NCBI GenBank assembly: GCA_025457915.1
Contig: JALOTL010000007.1
Location: forward strand, 62,001-126,000
Source of the DNA: Spirochaetota bacterium
GTDB lineage: Bacteria; Spirochaetota; UBA4802; UBA5550
Direction: 5' to 3'
Length of the DNA: 64,000 bases
Shown: positions 51,120 to 60,440 of the stretch, piece by piece
Layout of the letters: each line of letters opens with the position of its first letter
How positions within the stretch are numbered: the first letter of the stretch is position 1
Position numbers and translations under genes: made by a program
The notes under the pieces: generated by a model
The model's input: only the letters and a program-made list of their open reading frames with translations
Database searches by the model: none
Told to the model about the DNA's origin: nothing

Positions 51120-52367
51120 ATGTTTGATTTTATAATGAGCGAAGGGCAGAAAAAGCTCAGGGACGAAGCGAGGGACTTTACAAACTGGGTCCCGAAGGAA
51201 ATGATTCTCGACATGGATGCGGAGAAAATCCAGTTCCCGCATGAATATCTCAAGGAGGCGGGCCGCAGAAAACTTCTGGGACTGAGGCTCCCTAAGGAAT
51301 TCGGCGGCAGGGGGCTCGGCTGGGTCGAGGACACCATTGCGGCTGAGGAAATAGGGGTCGCCAGTTATTCCCTGGCGTGTCTCTGGGGGGTCGGTGCCGA
51401 TATAGTATGCGATGCGATCGTGGAATTCGGCATAGATGAATTGAAGAAAGAGATCGTGGTTCCGCTGTTAAAGGGGGACACATTCGCCGCCGAGGGCCTT
51501 ACTGAACCGAGGGGCGGCTCGGATTTTTTCGGAGCCACTACCGTGGCCAGGAAAGACGGCGGGGACTGGTTGATCACCGGCCAGAAAAGATTCGTCGTAG
51601 GCGCCGAAGGGGCCGACTGGTTCCTTGTATATGCCGTGACCGATCCATCAGCTCCGCCTCATAAAAGGATAACCGCATTCATGATGCCCCGGACGAAAGG
51701 AGTGGAATCAAAATACATATACGGCCTGATGGGGGTAAGGGGCGGCGGAGCCGGAAGGCTTATAATGGAAGATGTAAGGGTTCCCGAGAGGTATGCGCTT
51801 AACGGAATCAATGGAGGATTCGACGTATTCGTTAAGATGATGATCCCGGAAAGGCTTGGAACCGCCGCGATGACGATCGGATCGGTCCGTCCGGCGATAG
51901 ATATAGCGACAAAATATTCATCCAAAAGGAAGGCCTTCGGCCAGCCCATCATGAACTACCAGGCCGTCGGCTTCAAGGTCTCGGATTCCGTCATGCTGCT
52001 GGACGCGGCAAGGTCGCTGGTTTATTCATCCGCCCTTGCCATAGATTCAAAAAAAGTCCACCCCGGCAAATGCAGGAGGCTCGTATCGGAATCAAAAAAA
52101 TTCGTGACCGAGGCCGCCTGGGAAGTGGCCAACAAATGCATGCAGGTGATGGGGGGGATAGGCTATACGAATATATTCCCGCTCGAAAGAATCGTAAGGG
52201 ATATAAGACTGTCGATGATATGGGTCGGGACAAACGAAATCATGCAGCTGATAATACAGACAGAATGGTACAAGGAATTTCTCAAGGTTCTATCAAAGGA
52301 AAAGGTCAGGAACGTCGAAGCGGACGCACTGAACGCCGACAAGTCCGAAGAAATAGTATATGAATAA
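51120..52367 (+). CDS. Acyl-CoA dehydrogenase
   Basis: 415 residues with the complete ACAD plan: helical N-terminus, mid beta domain with LTEPRGGSDFFGAT and ITGQKRFVVGAEGADW, C-terminal helices with SSKRKAFGQPIMNYQAVGFK and MQVMGGIGYT. The segment usually Y-E-G-T (catalytic Glu of medium-chain enzymes) is WVGTNEI, so the catalytic base is probably elsewhere; a Glu in MIPERLGTA stands where isovaleryl- and long-chain enzymes keep theirs. It oxidises acyl-CoA thioesters and passes electrons to ETF. A small gene follows 12 bases later. No ETF genes are visible. Confidence 0.9.
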   Translation: MFDFIMSEGQKKLRDEARDFTNWVPKEMILDMDAEKIQFPHEYLKEAGRRKLLGLRLPKEFGGRGLGWVEDTIAAEEIGVASYSLACLWGVGADIVCDAIVEFGIDELKKEIVVPLLKGDTFAAEGLTEPRGGSDFFGATTVARKDGGDWLITGQKRFVVGAEGADWFLVYAVTDPSAPPHKRITAFMMPRTKGVESKYIYGLMGVRGGGAGRLIMEDVRVPERYALNGINGGFDVFVKMMIPERLGTAAMTIGSVRPAIDIATKYSSKRKAFGQPIMNYQAVGFKVSDSVMLLDAARSLVYSSALAIDSKKVHPGKCRRLVSESKKFVTEAAWEVANKCMQVMGGIGYTNIFPLERIVRDIRLSMIWVGTNEIMQLIIQTEWYKEFLKVLSKEKVRNVEADALNADKSEEIVYE

Positions 52368-52379
52368 AGGAGATGTGAA

Positions 52380-52766
52380 ATGCTGAAAAAGGAAATTTTG
52401 AACTCGTACCTGAAAAGCAACAACGTGCCGGAAAACATTCTTAAGAAAATTAATTGCAATTCGGTTCTTACCGACAACTTCGCTTATGGAGTTCTCAGGA
52501 TTGGAAATTCGATAGGCGATCTGCTTGACATATCCATCGAATTGATCCTCCTGGAAGAAATCGCAAAAAAATTCAACCTTGTTCTTGATACAACCGAACA
52601 CGCGGAATTCCACACCAGGGGCAATGAGGAAAAGGACCTTGATCATCTGGTAAAGGCCGCAAAATTATTTGATGCGATCAAAGAAGACAAAAAAAGTTAT
52701 CACGGCATGATCCACAGGGTTAAGGAAAATATAAGCAGCGAGGCCGATAAATTAATAAATAAATAA
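52380..52766 (+). CDS. Small hypothetical protein, downstream partner of the acyl-CoA dehydrogenase
   Basis: 128 residues, soluble and helical, starting after AAGGAGA. Two parts: a helix-rich N-terminus (EILNSYLKSNNVPENILKKI) and a His/Glu-containing helix (VLDTTEHAEFHTRGNEEKDLDHLVKAAK). No family is recognised. It shares the transcript with the ACAD gene and ends in a terminator, so it may modify or bind that enzyme. Confidence 0.75.
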   Translation: MLKKEILNSYLKSNNVPENILKKINCNSVLTDNFAYGVLRIGNSIGDLLDISIELILLEEIAKKFNLVLDTTEHAEFHTRGNEEKDLDHLVKAAKLFDAIKEDKKSYHGMIHRVKENISSEADKLINK

Positions 52767-52796
52767 AAAATTCCCAAAACAAGTGCCTCATAATAT

Positions 52797-52824
52797 AAAA
52801 AGCCCCCTGAAGGGGGCTTTTTAT
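52797..52824. terminator. Bidirectional intrinsic terminator between ACAD operon and adenylate cyclase
   Basis: An 11-bp stem (52797-52807 with 52812-52822), tetraloop TGAA, flanked by five A on one side and five T on the other, so it works in both directions. It lies between two convergent genes. Confidence 0.92.
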
Positions 52825-52836
52825 ATATCAATCAAG

Positions 52837-54345
52837 CTATTTTACATATCCGGTTACTGCGAATATGGGAATGGGCTTCGCCTTGCCCTTTACCCTTATC
52901 GGTTCGAGCTTCTTTCCGGTAAATTTTCCCTTCGGCGCCTCTGCGATGACCTCTTTTGAGACGAGAACGCTGCCGGGCTCGGCGTGGGAACAAAGCCTCG
53001 CGGCCAGGTTGACCGCGTCACCGATGGATGTATTGTCCATCCTGTCCCTCGACCCCATTCTTCCATGGACCACGTCGCCCATGTTTATGCCGATGCCGAC
53101 GTTGACCGTCCTCAGGTCGCTGTCCTCCCTCTCTTTATTGAACTCCCTGATCGCTTCCATGATTTCTATTGCCGCCTTCATGGCCCTGCTGGCCTTGTCC
53201 GGACCGCTGAAAACCGCCATTACCTCGTCGCCGACGAACTTGTCTATGTCCCCTCCCTGGTTCTTGATTATCTGCGCCTGAAGATCAAGGTATTGATTCA
53301 AAATCTCTACGACCTCCTCCGGCTGCATCTTTTCCGACATCGCGGTGAAGCCCCTTACGTCGGAAAACAGGAATGCGAGATTTTCCCTCTTGCCGCCCAA
53401 TCCTATCTCACCGCCTGCGGACTTTTCCTTGATCATGGACATGGTTGATTTGGAGACGAATTTCTGCATCTGCAGTTTTTCCCTGAGGTGCTGTATCATA
53501 TTGTTGAATTCGTTGCTCAGATCGCCGATTTCATCGTGCCTGTTTATATCCATGTTAACGGTGAGGTCTCCGTCCTTGACCCTGTTCATCCCGCCGGCAA
53601 GCTCCCTGATCGGTTTGACCATTCCGCCCGATATATATATCGAGATAAAAATTCCGAAAATAAGCAGGAGAAAGCTGGGTATAAGAATGAAAAGCTGCGC
53701 CTTCCTTACCGGGCCCAGGATCGACTCCTCGGAAAAAACTATTTCAATGACGCCGACCTTTATATTGAAAAACCTGAAAGGGAGCCTGTATTCATAACAG
53801 ATGACCGATGATTTGTCCTTCCTCTCGTATGCGATCTTTTTTTTCTGAAATTCCTCAACGTTTTTAATGTCATCGAGAACGTCCCTGGGAATTTTCCATC
53901 CCCTCCTGAAGCTTTCCGTGTGGGCGGCATAGGATTCCTTTCTATCTGAAAGTTTCCCGCCAAGATCATATACAGCGGCATACTCCAGACCCGGAATATT
54001 GCTTTTCATGAGGCCGCTTGTCAGGTCCTGCAAGATAAGAGATCTTTTCAGCGGCCTGGTCTCGGCCGTCAGGATATTTTCGGCGGACGATATGTTGCCC
54101 GCGATTGTCTTGCAGAGCTTGTCATTCGCAGATATCAGAGCGCTTGAAGTCATCGCGGAAAATATCATCCCGAACATGAAGACTATTACAACAGTGATCA
54201 GGGATATAATCACTGCCCATTTGAATTTAATACCCCCCCTTCTGACTATGCCGCTTAATATGCCCGATTTATCTATCAAGCCGTAGCCGACACCTTCAAA
54301 CCTGGAGAGAAAGGATTTTCCGTTGTTATTGCCGTCATTTGACAT
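52837..54345 (-). CDS. Membrane adenylate cyclase with HAMP domain
   Basis: 502 residues from ATG 54345 (weak GGGA site; a longer start to 54432 is possible). Two TM helices (about 45-65 and 210-235) enclose an extracytoplasmic sensor domain; HAMP follows (about 235-290); the C-terminal class III cyclase has FLFSDVRGFT (metal Asp), KFVGDEVMAVF (substrate Lys and second Asp) and DNTSIGDAVNLAARL (Asn and Arg), so it should be active on ATP. It likely makes cAMP in response to a periplasmic signal. It is divergent from an MBL hydrolase gene with which it shares a 200-bp regulatory gap. Confidence 0.92.
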   Translation of the reverse strand: MSNDGNNNGKSFLSRFEGVGYGLIDKSGILSGIVRRGGIKFKWAVIISLITVVIVFMFGMIFSAMTSSALISANDKLCKTIAGNISSAENILTAETRPLKRSLILQDLTSGLMKSNIPGLEYAAVYDLGGKLSDRKESYAAHTESFRRGWKIPRDVLDDIKNVEEFQKKKIAYERKDKSSVICYEYRLPFRFFNIKVGVIEIVFSEESILGPVRKAQLFILIPSFLLLIFGIFISIYISGGMVKPIRELAGGMNRVKDGDLTVNMDINRHDEIGDLSNEFNNMIQHLREKLQMQKFVSKSTMSMIKEKSAGGEIGLGGKRENLAFLFSDVRGFTAMSEKMQPEEVVEILNQYLDLQAQIIKNQGGDIDKFVGDEVMAVFSGPDKASRAMKAAIEIMEAIREFNKEREDSDLRTVNVGIGINMGDVVHGRMGSRDRMDNTSIGDAVNLAARLCSHAEPGSVLVSKEVIAEAPKGKFTGKKLEPIRVKGKAKPIPIFAVTGYVK

Positions 54346-54487
54346 ATAATTATCCCGTTTATGGAAAAAATTATCCGGTTTCACCGAATGGATTGTAATA
54401 ATAAGCATTATTACGGGACCCCATTTTTTCAAATACTTTTTTACCGGTCATTATTTATATTTTTCCTCGGTCCGGACAGCAAAAAGC

Positions 54488-54516
54488 TTGCATAAATACA
54501 CATTCAAGTATAAAAT
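54488..54516 (+). promoter_or_regulatory. Candidate promoter of the MBL hydrolase gene
   Basis: TTGCAT (54488-54493), 17-base spacer, TAAAAT (54511-54516, five of six), 40 bases before the ATG at 54557. Confidence 0.45.
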
Positions 54517-54556
54517 GCATAACCGATTATTTGAATCCTCACAGGAGTTTTTTTAA

Positions 54557-55516
54557 ATGGAGATTAAGCTCTGGGGAGTCCGCGGATCCCTATCCTCCCC
54601 GACTTCCAACGACGATTACGCGAGAAAGGTATACAGTATTCTCAAACTCGCCATGGATGCAGGACTGAATGATCCGGACAAAATCAAAGGCTTCATGGAA
54701 AAACTCCCTGACGAGTTGAGATTCATTTACGGGGGCAATACCACCTGCGCCACTGTAACGTCCGGAAGCGGGACAATGTACATTATTGACTGCGGTTCTG
54801 GAATCAGGCCCCTTGGCGACGAGCTCATGAACGGCCCCTGCGGTTCAGGAAAGGGGGTAATCAATATTTTCATAACGCACAACCACTGGGACCATATACA
54901 GGGGCTCCCCTTTTTCAGACCGATTTATGTTCCCGGAAACATCATAAATTTTTACACCCCGTACAATTTCCAGGACGAGGCATTCAGAAAGCAGATGTCA
55001 TCTCCTTTTTTCCCGGCGACATTTGAAGCGACCGGGTCGACGAAAAAATACCATTTCCTGGATACCAAAAACCGTACGCAGCTGAAGCTCGAGGACGACC
55101 TGGTTGTTGACTTCTATCCCCTCAAGCATCCAGGGGGAAGCTTTGCCTACAGGTTCAAACAGGGCGGAAAAAATTTCGTCTTTGCCACCGATGCCGAATT
55201 CACCGGGGAAACACTTGAACAGATAGGAACCAAGACGCACTTTTTCGAGGATGCCGACCTCCTGGTGCTTGATTCACAGTACACCCTTGACGACTCCTTC
55301 CTGAAAATCGACTGGGGGCATACCAGCAACACCATGGCCGTAAACTGCGGTATCCGCTGGAACGTGAAGAACATCGTCCTCACGCACCACGAACCGGCTT
55401 ATTCCGACTTCAAGCTCGAAAAAAACTTCGAAGACGCGCTCGAGCATAAAAAGAATTCCGGCAATGACAGCCTCAACATTTACATGGCCAGGGAGGGTAT
55501 GACCTTTAAGCTGTAA
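54557..55516 (+). CDS. MBL-fold metallo-hydrolase
   Basis: 319 residues. The opening MEIKLWGVRGSLSSP and the metal site ITHNHWDHIQGLPFF (H-x-H-x-D-H) place it in the large PhnP/RNase-Z-like branch of the MBL superfamily; VFATDAEFTGE holds the bridging Asp and LTHHEPAYSD a later His. The insert between 25 and 60 is unusual and helical. Several MBL enzymes cleave cyclic phosphates, which would fit the divergent adenylate cyclase gene next to it, but that is only an inference from position. Confidence 0.8.
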   Translation: MEIKLWGVRGSLSSPTSNDDYARKVYSILKLAMDAGLNDPDKIKGFMEKLPDELRFIYGGNTTCATVTSGSGTMYIIDCGSGIRPLGDELMNGPCGSGKGVINIFITHNHWDHIQGLPFFRPIYVPGNIINFYTPYNFQDEAFRKQMSSPFFPATFEATGSTKKYHFLDTKNRTQLKLEDDLVVDFYPLKHPGGSFAYRFKQGGKNFVFATDAEFTGETLEQIGTKTHFFEDADLLVLDSQYTLDDSFLKIDWGHTSNTMAVNCGIRWNVKNIVLTHHEPAYSDFKLEKNFEDALEHKKNSGNDSLNIYMAREGMTFKL

Positions 55517-55541
55517 TCCAGACGGTTTCCCTTAATTAGTC

Positions 55542-56342
55542 ATGATGAAAAAATACGCATTCCCATCAATCATTATTATAACGACATTAATATTATCAAT
55601 TCCAGGACATCCCCAGAGAACAAAATCCAGCCTGAAAGCCGGCAACCAGAGATCTTCGGAAAAGGGCCTCAAAGACAACCGTTATTTTTTCTATTTTATC
55701 AACTCCTCCGTTTCCAACATGGGGACCGACGAGGAAAAATCCATGTATAAAGAAGCGATCCAGCGGGACATGATCGCGCAGTTCCTTTACATGAAGTTCA
55801 TGTTCGGCGAATCATTCGATGAAATCAGAAAATCACAGAAAATCCTTATAGACCTTTACAGAAAAATCCTGGAAAAGGACATATCCGCCACGAAAGAGCT
55901 GCTGAACGGTTTTGCTCCCGAGGTCGTGGAGAAGAACAATCAGAAATCAAGGCGGTACATGAACCTGGGCTACAGGGACACAACCAACGCCAGAGTCAAA
56001 ATGGTGATGGCGGACAACTACAGGGATTCGCTTTTTTCTATGAGGCTTTACGAATATGTCAGGGCGATCAAATACGCGAAACACGGCAAAAGATACGCCT
56101 TTTTATCGATACTTGAATCCCGGACCCCTCCGGGGAAAAAAAAGGAATACGGGATCCTTGGATTCGATGAGATCGGAAAATTCATCTCGGGAATATCCGG
56201 GGATAAAAAAGATTTATATACGCTGATTCATCTCGACAACTACTATAGATCCAAAGGCGGCAAATCCTTTTACGACATGACCTGGGAAAATCCGAGACTC
56301 GAAGAAATCGAGGAATATAAAAATTACCTTAAGATGAAATGA
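55542..56342 (+). CDS. Secreted protein of unknown function
   Basis: 266 residues with a signal peptide (FPSIIIITTLILSIPGHP). Mature protein helical and Lys/Tyr-rich: DEEKSMYKEAIQRDMIAQFL, EKNNQKSRRYMNLGYRDT, YEYVRAIKYAKHGKRYAFLS. No recognisable domain. It lies between an MBL gene and the Slt gene, overlapping the latter by ATGA (56339-56342), so it probably works in the same envelope process. Confidence 0.7.
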   Translation: MMKKYAFPSIIIITTLILSIPGHPQRTKSSLKAGNQRSSEKGLKDNRYFFYFINSSVSNMGTDEEKSMYKEAIQRDMIAQFLYMKFMFGESFDEIRKSQKILIDLYRKILEKDISATKELLNGFAPEVVEKNNQKSRRYMNLGYRDTTNARVKMVMADNYRDSLFSMRLYEYVRAIKYAKHGKRYAFLSILESRTPPGKKKEYGILGFDEIGKFISGISGDKKDLYTLIHLDNYYRSKGGKSFYDMTWENPRLEEIEEYKNYLKMK

Positions 56343-58627
56343 AAATGAAACCGGCAACTTATGTAATTCTCCTGTTGGCATTGATTTCCTGCTCAAGTTC
56401 ACCCGGCGGCAGAGGACTGTCGGAAACGGGCTTCTTTTCAAGTCCGGACGAAATAATACAGAAACTGTCCGGGCCGGACAGGTCCCCGGATGAACACTTC
56501 ATGCTCGGGATCGCTTTAAAGAAAAAAAAACAGTACAAGGAGGCCATAAGACACTTTGCCGACAGCTGCTTCAGGTTCCAGAAAAGCGACAGCCTGAGAA
56601 TATATCCCCAGCCTGTATATAAATTCGTTAACGGGCTTCATTTCAAATCCAGGTTTTTCAATGATTCAGTTTATGAAATCGCGAACCTGTTCTTCCTGTA
56701 CCGGGAATACGAACACGTTGTAAAATTCATCGACCTGGCATCATCCGAAAAAACGGCTCTTTACAGGGACTCCGTCATATTAAAGGCCAGGGCCCTTGCA
56801 TTTATGAAAAAATATGATGAGGCGGCAGTTCTTCTGGAAGACGCGGCCGGATACTTCGAAGACGGCGGATCAAAATCAATCATCGATATCACCCTCGGAT
56901 CGGTCCTGGAAAAATCAGGAAACAGCGGCGGCGCGGTCAAACGATACCTTTCCGCAATATCAAGGGAACCTAAAAGCTGGCAGGCGCATACTGCCGCTGA
57001 CAGGCTCCTTGACATCATGAAAGATCATTCAGCGGATCTCACCGACGGCCAGAGACTGTCGCTTGCAAAGGCGCTTTATAACGGGAAAAAATATCCCGAG
57101 GCCACGTTCTTTCTTTCCGCGATCAGGGGTATAGATAAAAAATACGGGGACGCTGTTGAATTAATGCTGAAATGCCTGGTGAGAAAAAACGACCAGGCCG
57201 GCATCAGCTCCATCATCAGGAACGCATCGTTCAGCGACAGGACCGATTTGTTGAACAAGATACAGGCCGACGAACTCTGGTCCGCGGGAAAAAAACAGCA
57301 GGCTGTCCAGATATATTCCCGCCTGGCCGGACTTGAAAAGGATTATTCCAGGGTTTGCAGCGAGCGCGTCGCATCCTACATGGAGGATAAAAAACTCCAG
57401 GGATACGAGACTCGGCTTTCTGAATACGTGGAGAAGTATAAAAAAGACCCGGCTTCAGAAAATTTTCTCTGGCTCCTCGGGAGGAGCAGGTTAAAGTCCG
57501 GCGACATCGGCGGCGCTGAAAAATATTTCGAGGCGGCGGTAAAAATTTTTCCCTCGGGCGCGAGCTCAGACCATTGCAGGTTCTGGCTCTACAAGATATA
57601 TTCAGCGAAAAATCAAAAAGAAAAAAGCGTAATCACCGCCCGGGACATGTCTGTAAAAAATCCGGACTCCTCCCTCACATGGATACTGCTGAAAAGGATA
57701 TCAAGCGGACAGTCAATTGAACACCTTGAAAAAAAATTCTCGGATTCCATTTCAAACGACAGGCACGATGATGCGGTTTATTATCACACCCTGCTGTTCA
57801 TCAGGGAGCGGGATATAAAAAAACGCAGCAACCGGCTTTCGAAGCTCAAGTCCGACGAAATGACGTCATATTCATTCCTGGAAAAAACCATTTCAGGACT
57901 TGACGTCCCCTTTGGATTAAGCGGAAGACTGAAGTGCCTTGAAAAATATTTCTCGATCGGATACCTGCACGGCATCAACAGGGAGGCAAAAACTTTTTCC
58001 AAGAAGGATCCTGAAGAGTCGAAGAGCCTGAACATCGCCCTGGCGCATTATGGCAGAAAATACGGCAACCCTTTCCTTTCCGTCAATTCCACGCTTGAAA
58101 TAATGAAGTCCGAGGGAATAAGGGAAAGCGCGGCCATGATGCCTGAGGAAACTGTAAAATGCCTGCTGCCGCGCCCGTTTGAAGACTGCGTAAAGAGGCA
58201 GTCCGTGGAGTACGGCATATCCGAGGACATGATATATTCCATAATCAAAGCCGAGTCGCTTTTTAATCATCGCGCCGTTTCATCGGCCGGGGCCGTCGGC
58301 CTGATGCAGCTTATGCCCGCGACCGCAAAGGGCATAGCCAGGGAAATAAAAATCGCGGGCTATAACCTGAAAGATCCCTGCGTTTCCATACAATTCGGCG
58401 CCCATTACCTTGCGTGGCTATGGAAATTTTTCAAGGGCGAATTCGGGTCCATCGTGGCCGGCTACAACGCAGGCGCGGGAAACGTCAATAAATGGAAAAA
58501 AGCCATCCCGAAAGAAGACGGCGATTATTTTGCGGAATTCGTCCCGTTTTCCGAAACTAAATATTATATCATACGCACCGAAAAATTCCTTATCCAGTAT
58601 TCCATTACCGCCGGACGGCAAAAATGA
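56339..58627 (+). CDS. Soluble-lytic-transglycosylase-type lipoprotein with TPR superhelix
   Basis: 762 residues. Lipobox ALISC (Cys18). A long stretch of paired helices (about 45-600, for example YKEAIRHFADSCFRF and AEKYFEAAVKIFP) makes a TPR-like superhelix as in Slt70. The C-terminal SLT domain has IIKAESLFNHRAVSSAGAVGLMQLMPATA (catalytic Glu639) and IVAGYNAGAGNVNKW. It cleaves glycan strands to anhydromuropeptides. The N-terminus is an outer-membrane lipoprotein, making it an MltC/Slt hybrid in layout. Coupled to the previous gene. Confidence 0.93.
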   Translation: MKMKPATYVILLLALISCSSSPGGRGLSETGFFSSPDEIIQKLSGPDRSPDEHFMLGIALKKKKQYKEAIRHFADSCFRFQKSDSLRIYPQPVYKFVNGLHFKSRFFNDSVYEIANLFFLYREYEHVVKFIDLASSEKTALYRDSVILKARALAFMKKYDEAAVLLEDAAGYFEDGGSKSIIDITLGSVLEKSGNSGGAVKRYLSAISREPKSWQAHTAADRLLDIMKDHSADLTDGQRLSLAKALYNGKKYPEATFFLSAIRGIDKKYGDAVELMLKCLVRKNDQAGISSIIRNASFSDRTDLLNKIQADELWSAGKKQQAVQIYSRLAGLEKDYSRVCSERVASYMEDKKLQGYETRLSEYVEKYKKDPASENFLWLLGRSRLKSGDIGGAEKYFEAAVKIFPSGASSDHCRFWLYKIYSAKNQKEKSVITARDMSVKNPDSSLTWILLKRISSGQSIEHLEKKFSDSISNDRHDDAVYYHTLLFIRERDIKKRSNRLSKLKSDEMTSYSFLEKTISGLDVPFGLSGRLKCLEKYFSIGYLHGINREAKTFSKKDPEESKSLNIALAHYGRKYGNPFLSVNSTLEIMKSEGIRESAAMMPEETVKCLLPRPFEDCVKRQSVEYGISEDMIYSIIKAESLFNHRAVSSAGAVGLMQLMPATAKGIAREIKIAGYNLKDPCVSIQFGAHYLAWLWKFFKGEFGSIVAGYNAGAGNVNKWKKAIPKEDGDYFAEFVPFSETKYYIIRTEKFLIQYSITAGRQK

Positions 58628-58699
58628 AAAACGGAAAGGCTGCCGACCGTATAATTGAAAAATACAAAAGGACGTAAATCACTTTCCCGTCAGCCGAAC

Positions 58700-59515
58700 A
58701 TGATGTCGAAAAAACAAACGGCATTCATACTGTCAATGTTGCTTTTCCTTTCCTGCTCAACGCCATTTTATTTATCCGGCGACAGGAGAAGGGCCGCAGA
58801 GATCAGGGTAATCCTGAAGGACTACAGCGGCATGAGCTGGATAAAAAAATGCGAAGCTGTAAAAAAAATCATAAAACTCAGAAGCGGGAGTGATAACTCC
58901 GAACTGGAAATCAGCCTGCTTCTGATTTCCAATGATCCGCACCCCGCAGTCAGGATCGAGTCACTGAAGGCCATGTCAGAGCTCCTGTCGAAAAAAATGC
59001 CGGGCAGGATAAGGACCATGGCCCTCGAGGATGCGAGCGATAACGTAAGATGGCAGGCGATCATAACCCTCTCTCTTTACAGGGACCCGGGCCTGTCCGA
59101 TGTGTTCATCAAGTGCCTGGACGACCGGGACTGGCTGCTCAGGGAGGCCTCTATAACGGCCCTGTGCGAAATCAAGGACCCGTCATTTAAAGACACGATT
59201 ATTCCAGCCCTTGTTAAAGCCATTAACGACCAGAACGAAGCCGTCAGGATAGCCGCCCTCAAGAGCGCGAGGTTCAGGGATAAAAAGATATATCAGGCGA
59301 TAGCGCAGATGTTCGGAAAGACAGGTCACTCAAGCAACACGATGCTTGCTGTTCTTCTGACGGCACTCAGGGGATACAGGCTGGATAATGAAGTGCACGC
59401 AAGGGTGATAAATCTTCTCGCGCATACGGATAAGAACATAAGGAAACTGTCCTATGATGTTTTAAAAACCGAAAAAGTCCTTTTTAAAAAAAATAAAGAA
59501 TTCGAAGAAGACTGA
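58700..59515 (+). CDS. HEAT-repeat lipoprotein
   Basis: 271 residues from ATG 58700, with lipobox LSMLLFLSC directly after it; an in-frame TTG at 58655 is an alternative start. From 60 on it is HEAT/PBS-like: DPHPAVRIESLKAMSELL, DASDNVRWQAIITLSLY, DRDWLLREASITALCEI, DQNEAVRIAALKSARF, four regular units of about 35-40 residues. HEAT lipoproteins usually form scaffolds. It follows Slt and may share its transcript. No terminator on this strand. Confidence 0.8.
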   Translation: MMSKKQTAFILSMLLFLSCSTPFYLSGDRRRAAEIRVILKDYSGMSWIKKCEAVKKIIKLRSGSDNSELEISLLLISNDPHPAVRIESLKAMSELLSKKMPGRIRTMALEDASDNVRWQAIITLSLYRDPGLSDVFIKCLDDRDWLLREASITALCEIKDPSFKDTIIPALVKAINDQNEAVRIAALKSARFRDKKIYQAIAQMFGKTGHSSNTMLAVLLTALRGYRLDNEVHARVINLLAHTDKNIRKLSYDVLKTEKVLFKKNKEFEED

Positions 59516-59561
59516 ACCGCCTGTTTCCGCATATTAAACCGGCGAACAACAACAGCAAGAA

Positions 59562-59587
59562 TAAAAAAACAGGACGTGATGTCCTGT
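59562..59587 (-). terminator. Intrinsic terminator after the 59656-60357 gene
   Basis: Reading the minus strand, a 7-bp stem (59581-59587 with 59569-59575) and 5-base loop are followed by seven T (59562-59568). Confidence 0.75.
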
Positions 59588-59655
59588 CGTAAATTCAACC
59601 TGGTGATATAATTTACAAATTTACATGTCTGCGAAAACGATCGCGGTAAAAGCCA

Positions 59656-60357
59656 TCAGTTTATCTTTTCCTTGGATTTATAGATTTTATTTTTATTGTC
59701 CTCAATGTCTTTTTTATACTGGTTAAAGAATTTTTCCCTGTTTTCCTTGTTGGTTTCAACCTCGCCGTAAACAATGAACATGTATTCTTTCGCCCTTCTG
59801 TATTTATCTATTGCTTTAATCAGCTCCGATGGTGAAGCGGTGGTGGCGTCTTTATACCTGTCATAAAAATCGTTCCCCAACAGCACCGCCGATTTGGCCT
59901 TATCGATGCAGCTTTCAATTACAAGATCCTTCTGCCCGGATTTTTTCTGTTCTTTTATGCTCTTTTTTACGCTCATTCTTATTCCCTGGACAAGATGCTG
60001 CTCAGCGTCTTCCTTGTATTTTTTAGAAAGCTTCTTCGCTACGGCAAGCAGCTCCCTCTCGTTCTCGCTGAAAAGGCTTGCAGACTCGTCAATCCTTCCC
60101 TGGAAATAAAGAGCGCTGGCCTCGGCGTATTGGTCTATCAGCTTTTCAACCTCGGGATCTCCGCCCCCGAAATTTATTATTGATGTCTGTAGCAATTTAA
60201 TGTGCTTGAAATTCTGCCAGCTCAGCCTTTTTGCAACCTGTGCGGGATTATAATTCTGATTATATTTTCTTGTCTGGGGTTGATTATCCGACTGTGAATG
60301 CAACGCACCTGCAACAGCGATGATCATTAATGCTGTAAAAAGGATACGGCCCTTCAT
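59656..60357 (-). CDS. Secreted helical protein of unknown function
   Basis: 233 residues with a signal peptide (ILFTALMIIAVAGALHS). Mature part helical and Lys-rich: EKLIDQYAEASALYFQGRIDESASLFSENE recalls a TPR pair; SPSELIKAIDKYRRAKEYMF is a second. No catalytic motif. It has its own terminator, and pth lies 84 bases upstream on the same strand. Confidence 0.7.
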   Translation of the reverse strand: MKGRILFTALMIIAVAGALHSQSDNQPQTRKYNQNYNPAQVAKRLSWQNFKHIKLLQTSIINFGGGDPEVEKLIDQYAEASALYFQGRIDESASLFSENERELLAVAKKLSKKYKEDAEQHLVQGIRMSVKKSIKEQKKSGQKDLVIESCIDKAKSAVLLGNDFYDRYKDATTASPSELIKAIDKYRRAKEYMFIVYGEVETNKENREKFFNQYKKDIEDNKNKIYKSKEKIN

Positions 60358-60440
60358 GGTTTATCTCCCTGAACGATTATTTATGAAATGCGGGTTTAAG
60401 TATATTCAGCGAATTTAGAAAGTCAAGAAAAAAAGGAGCA

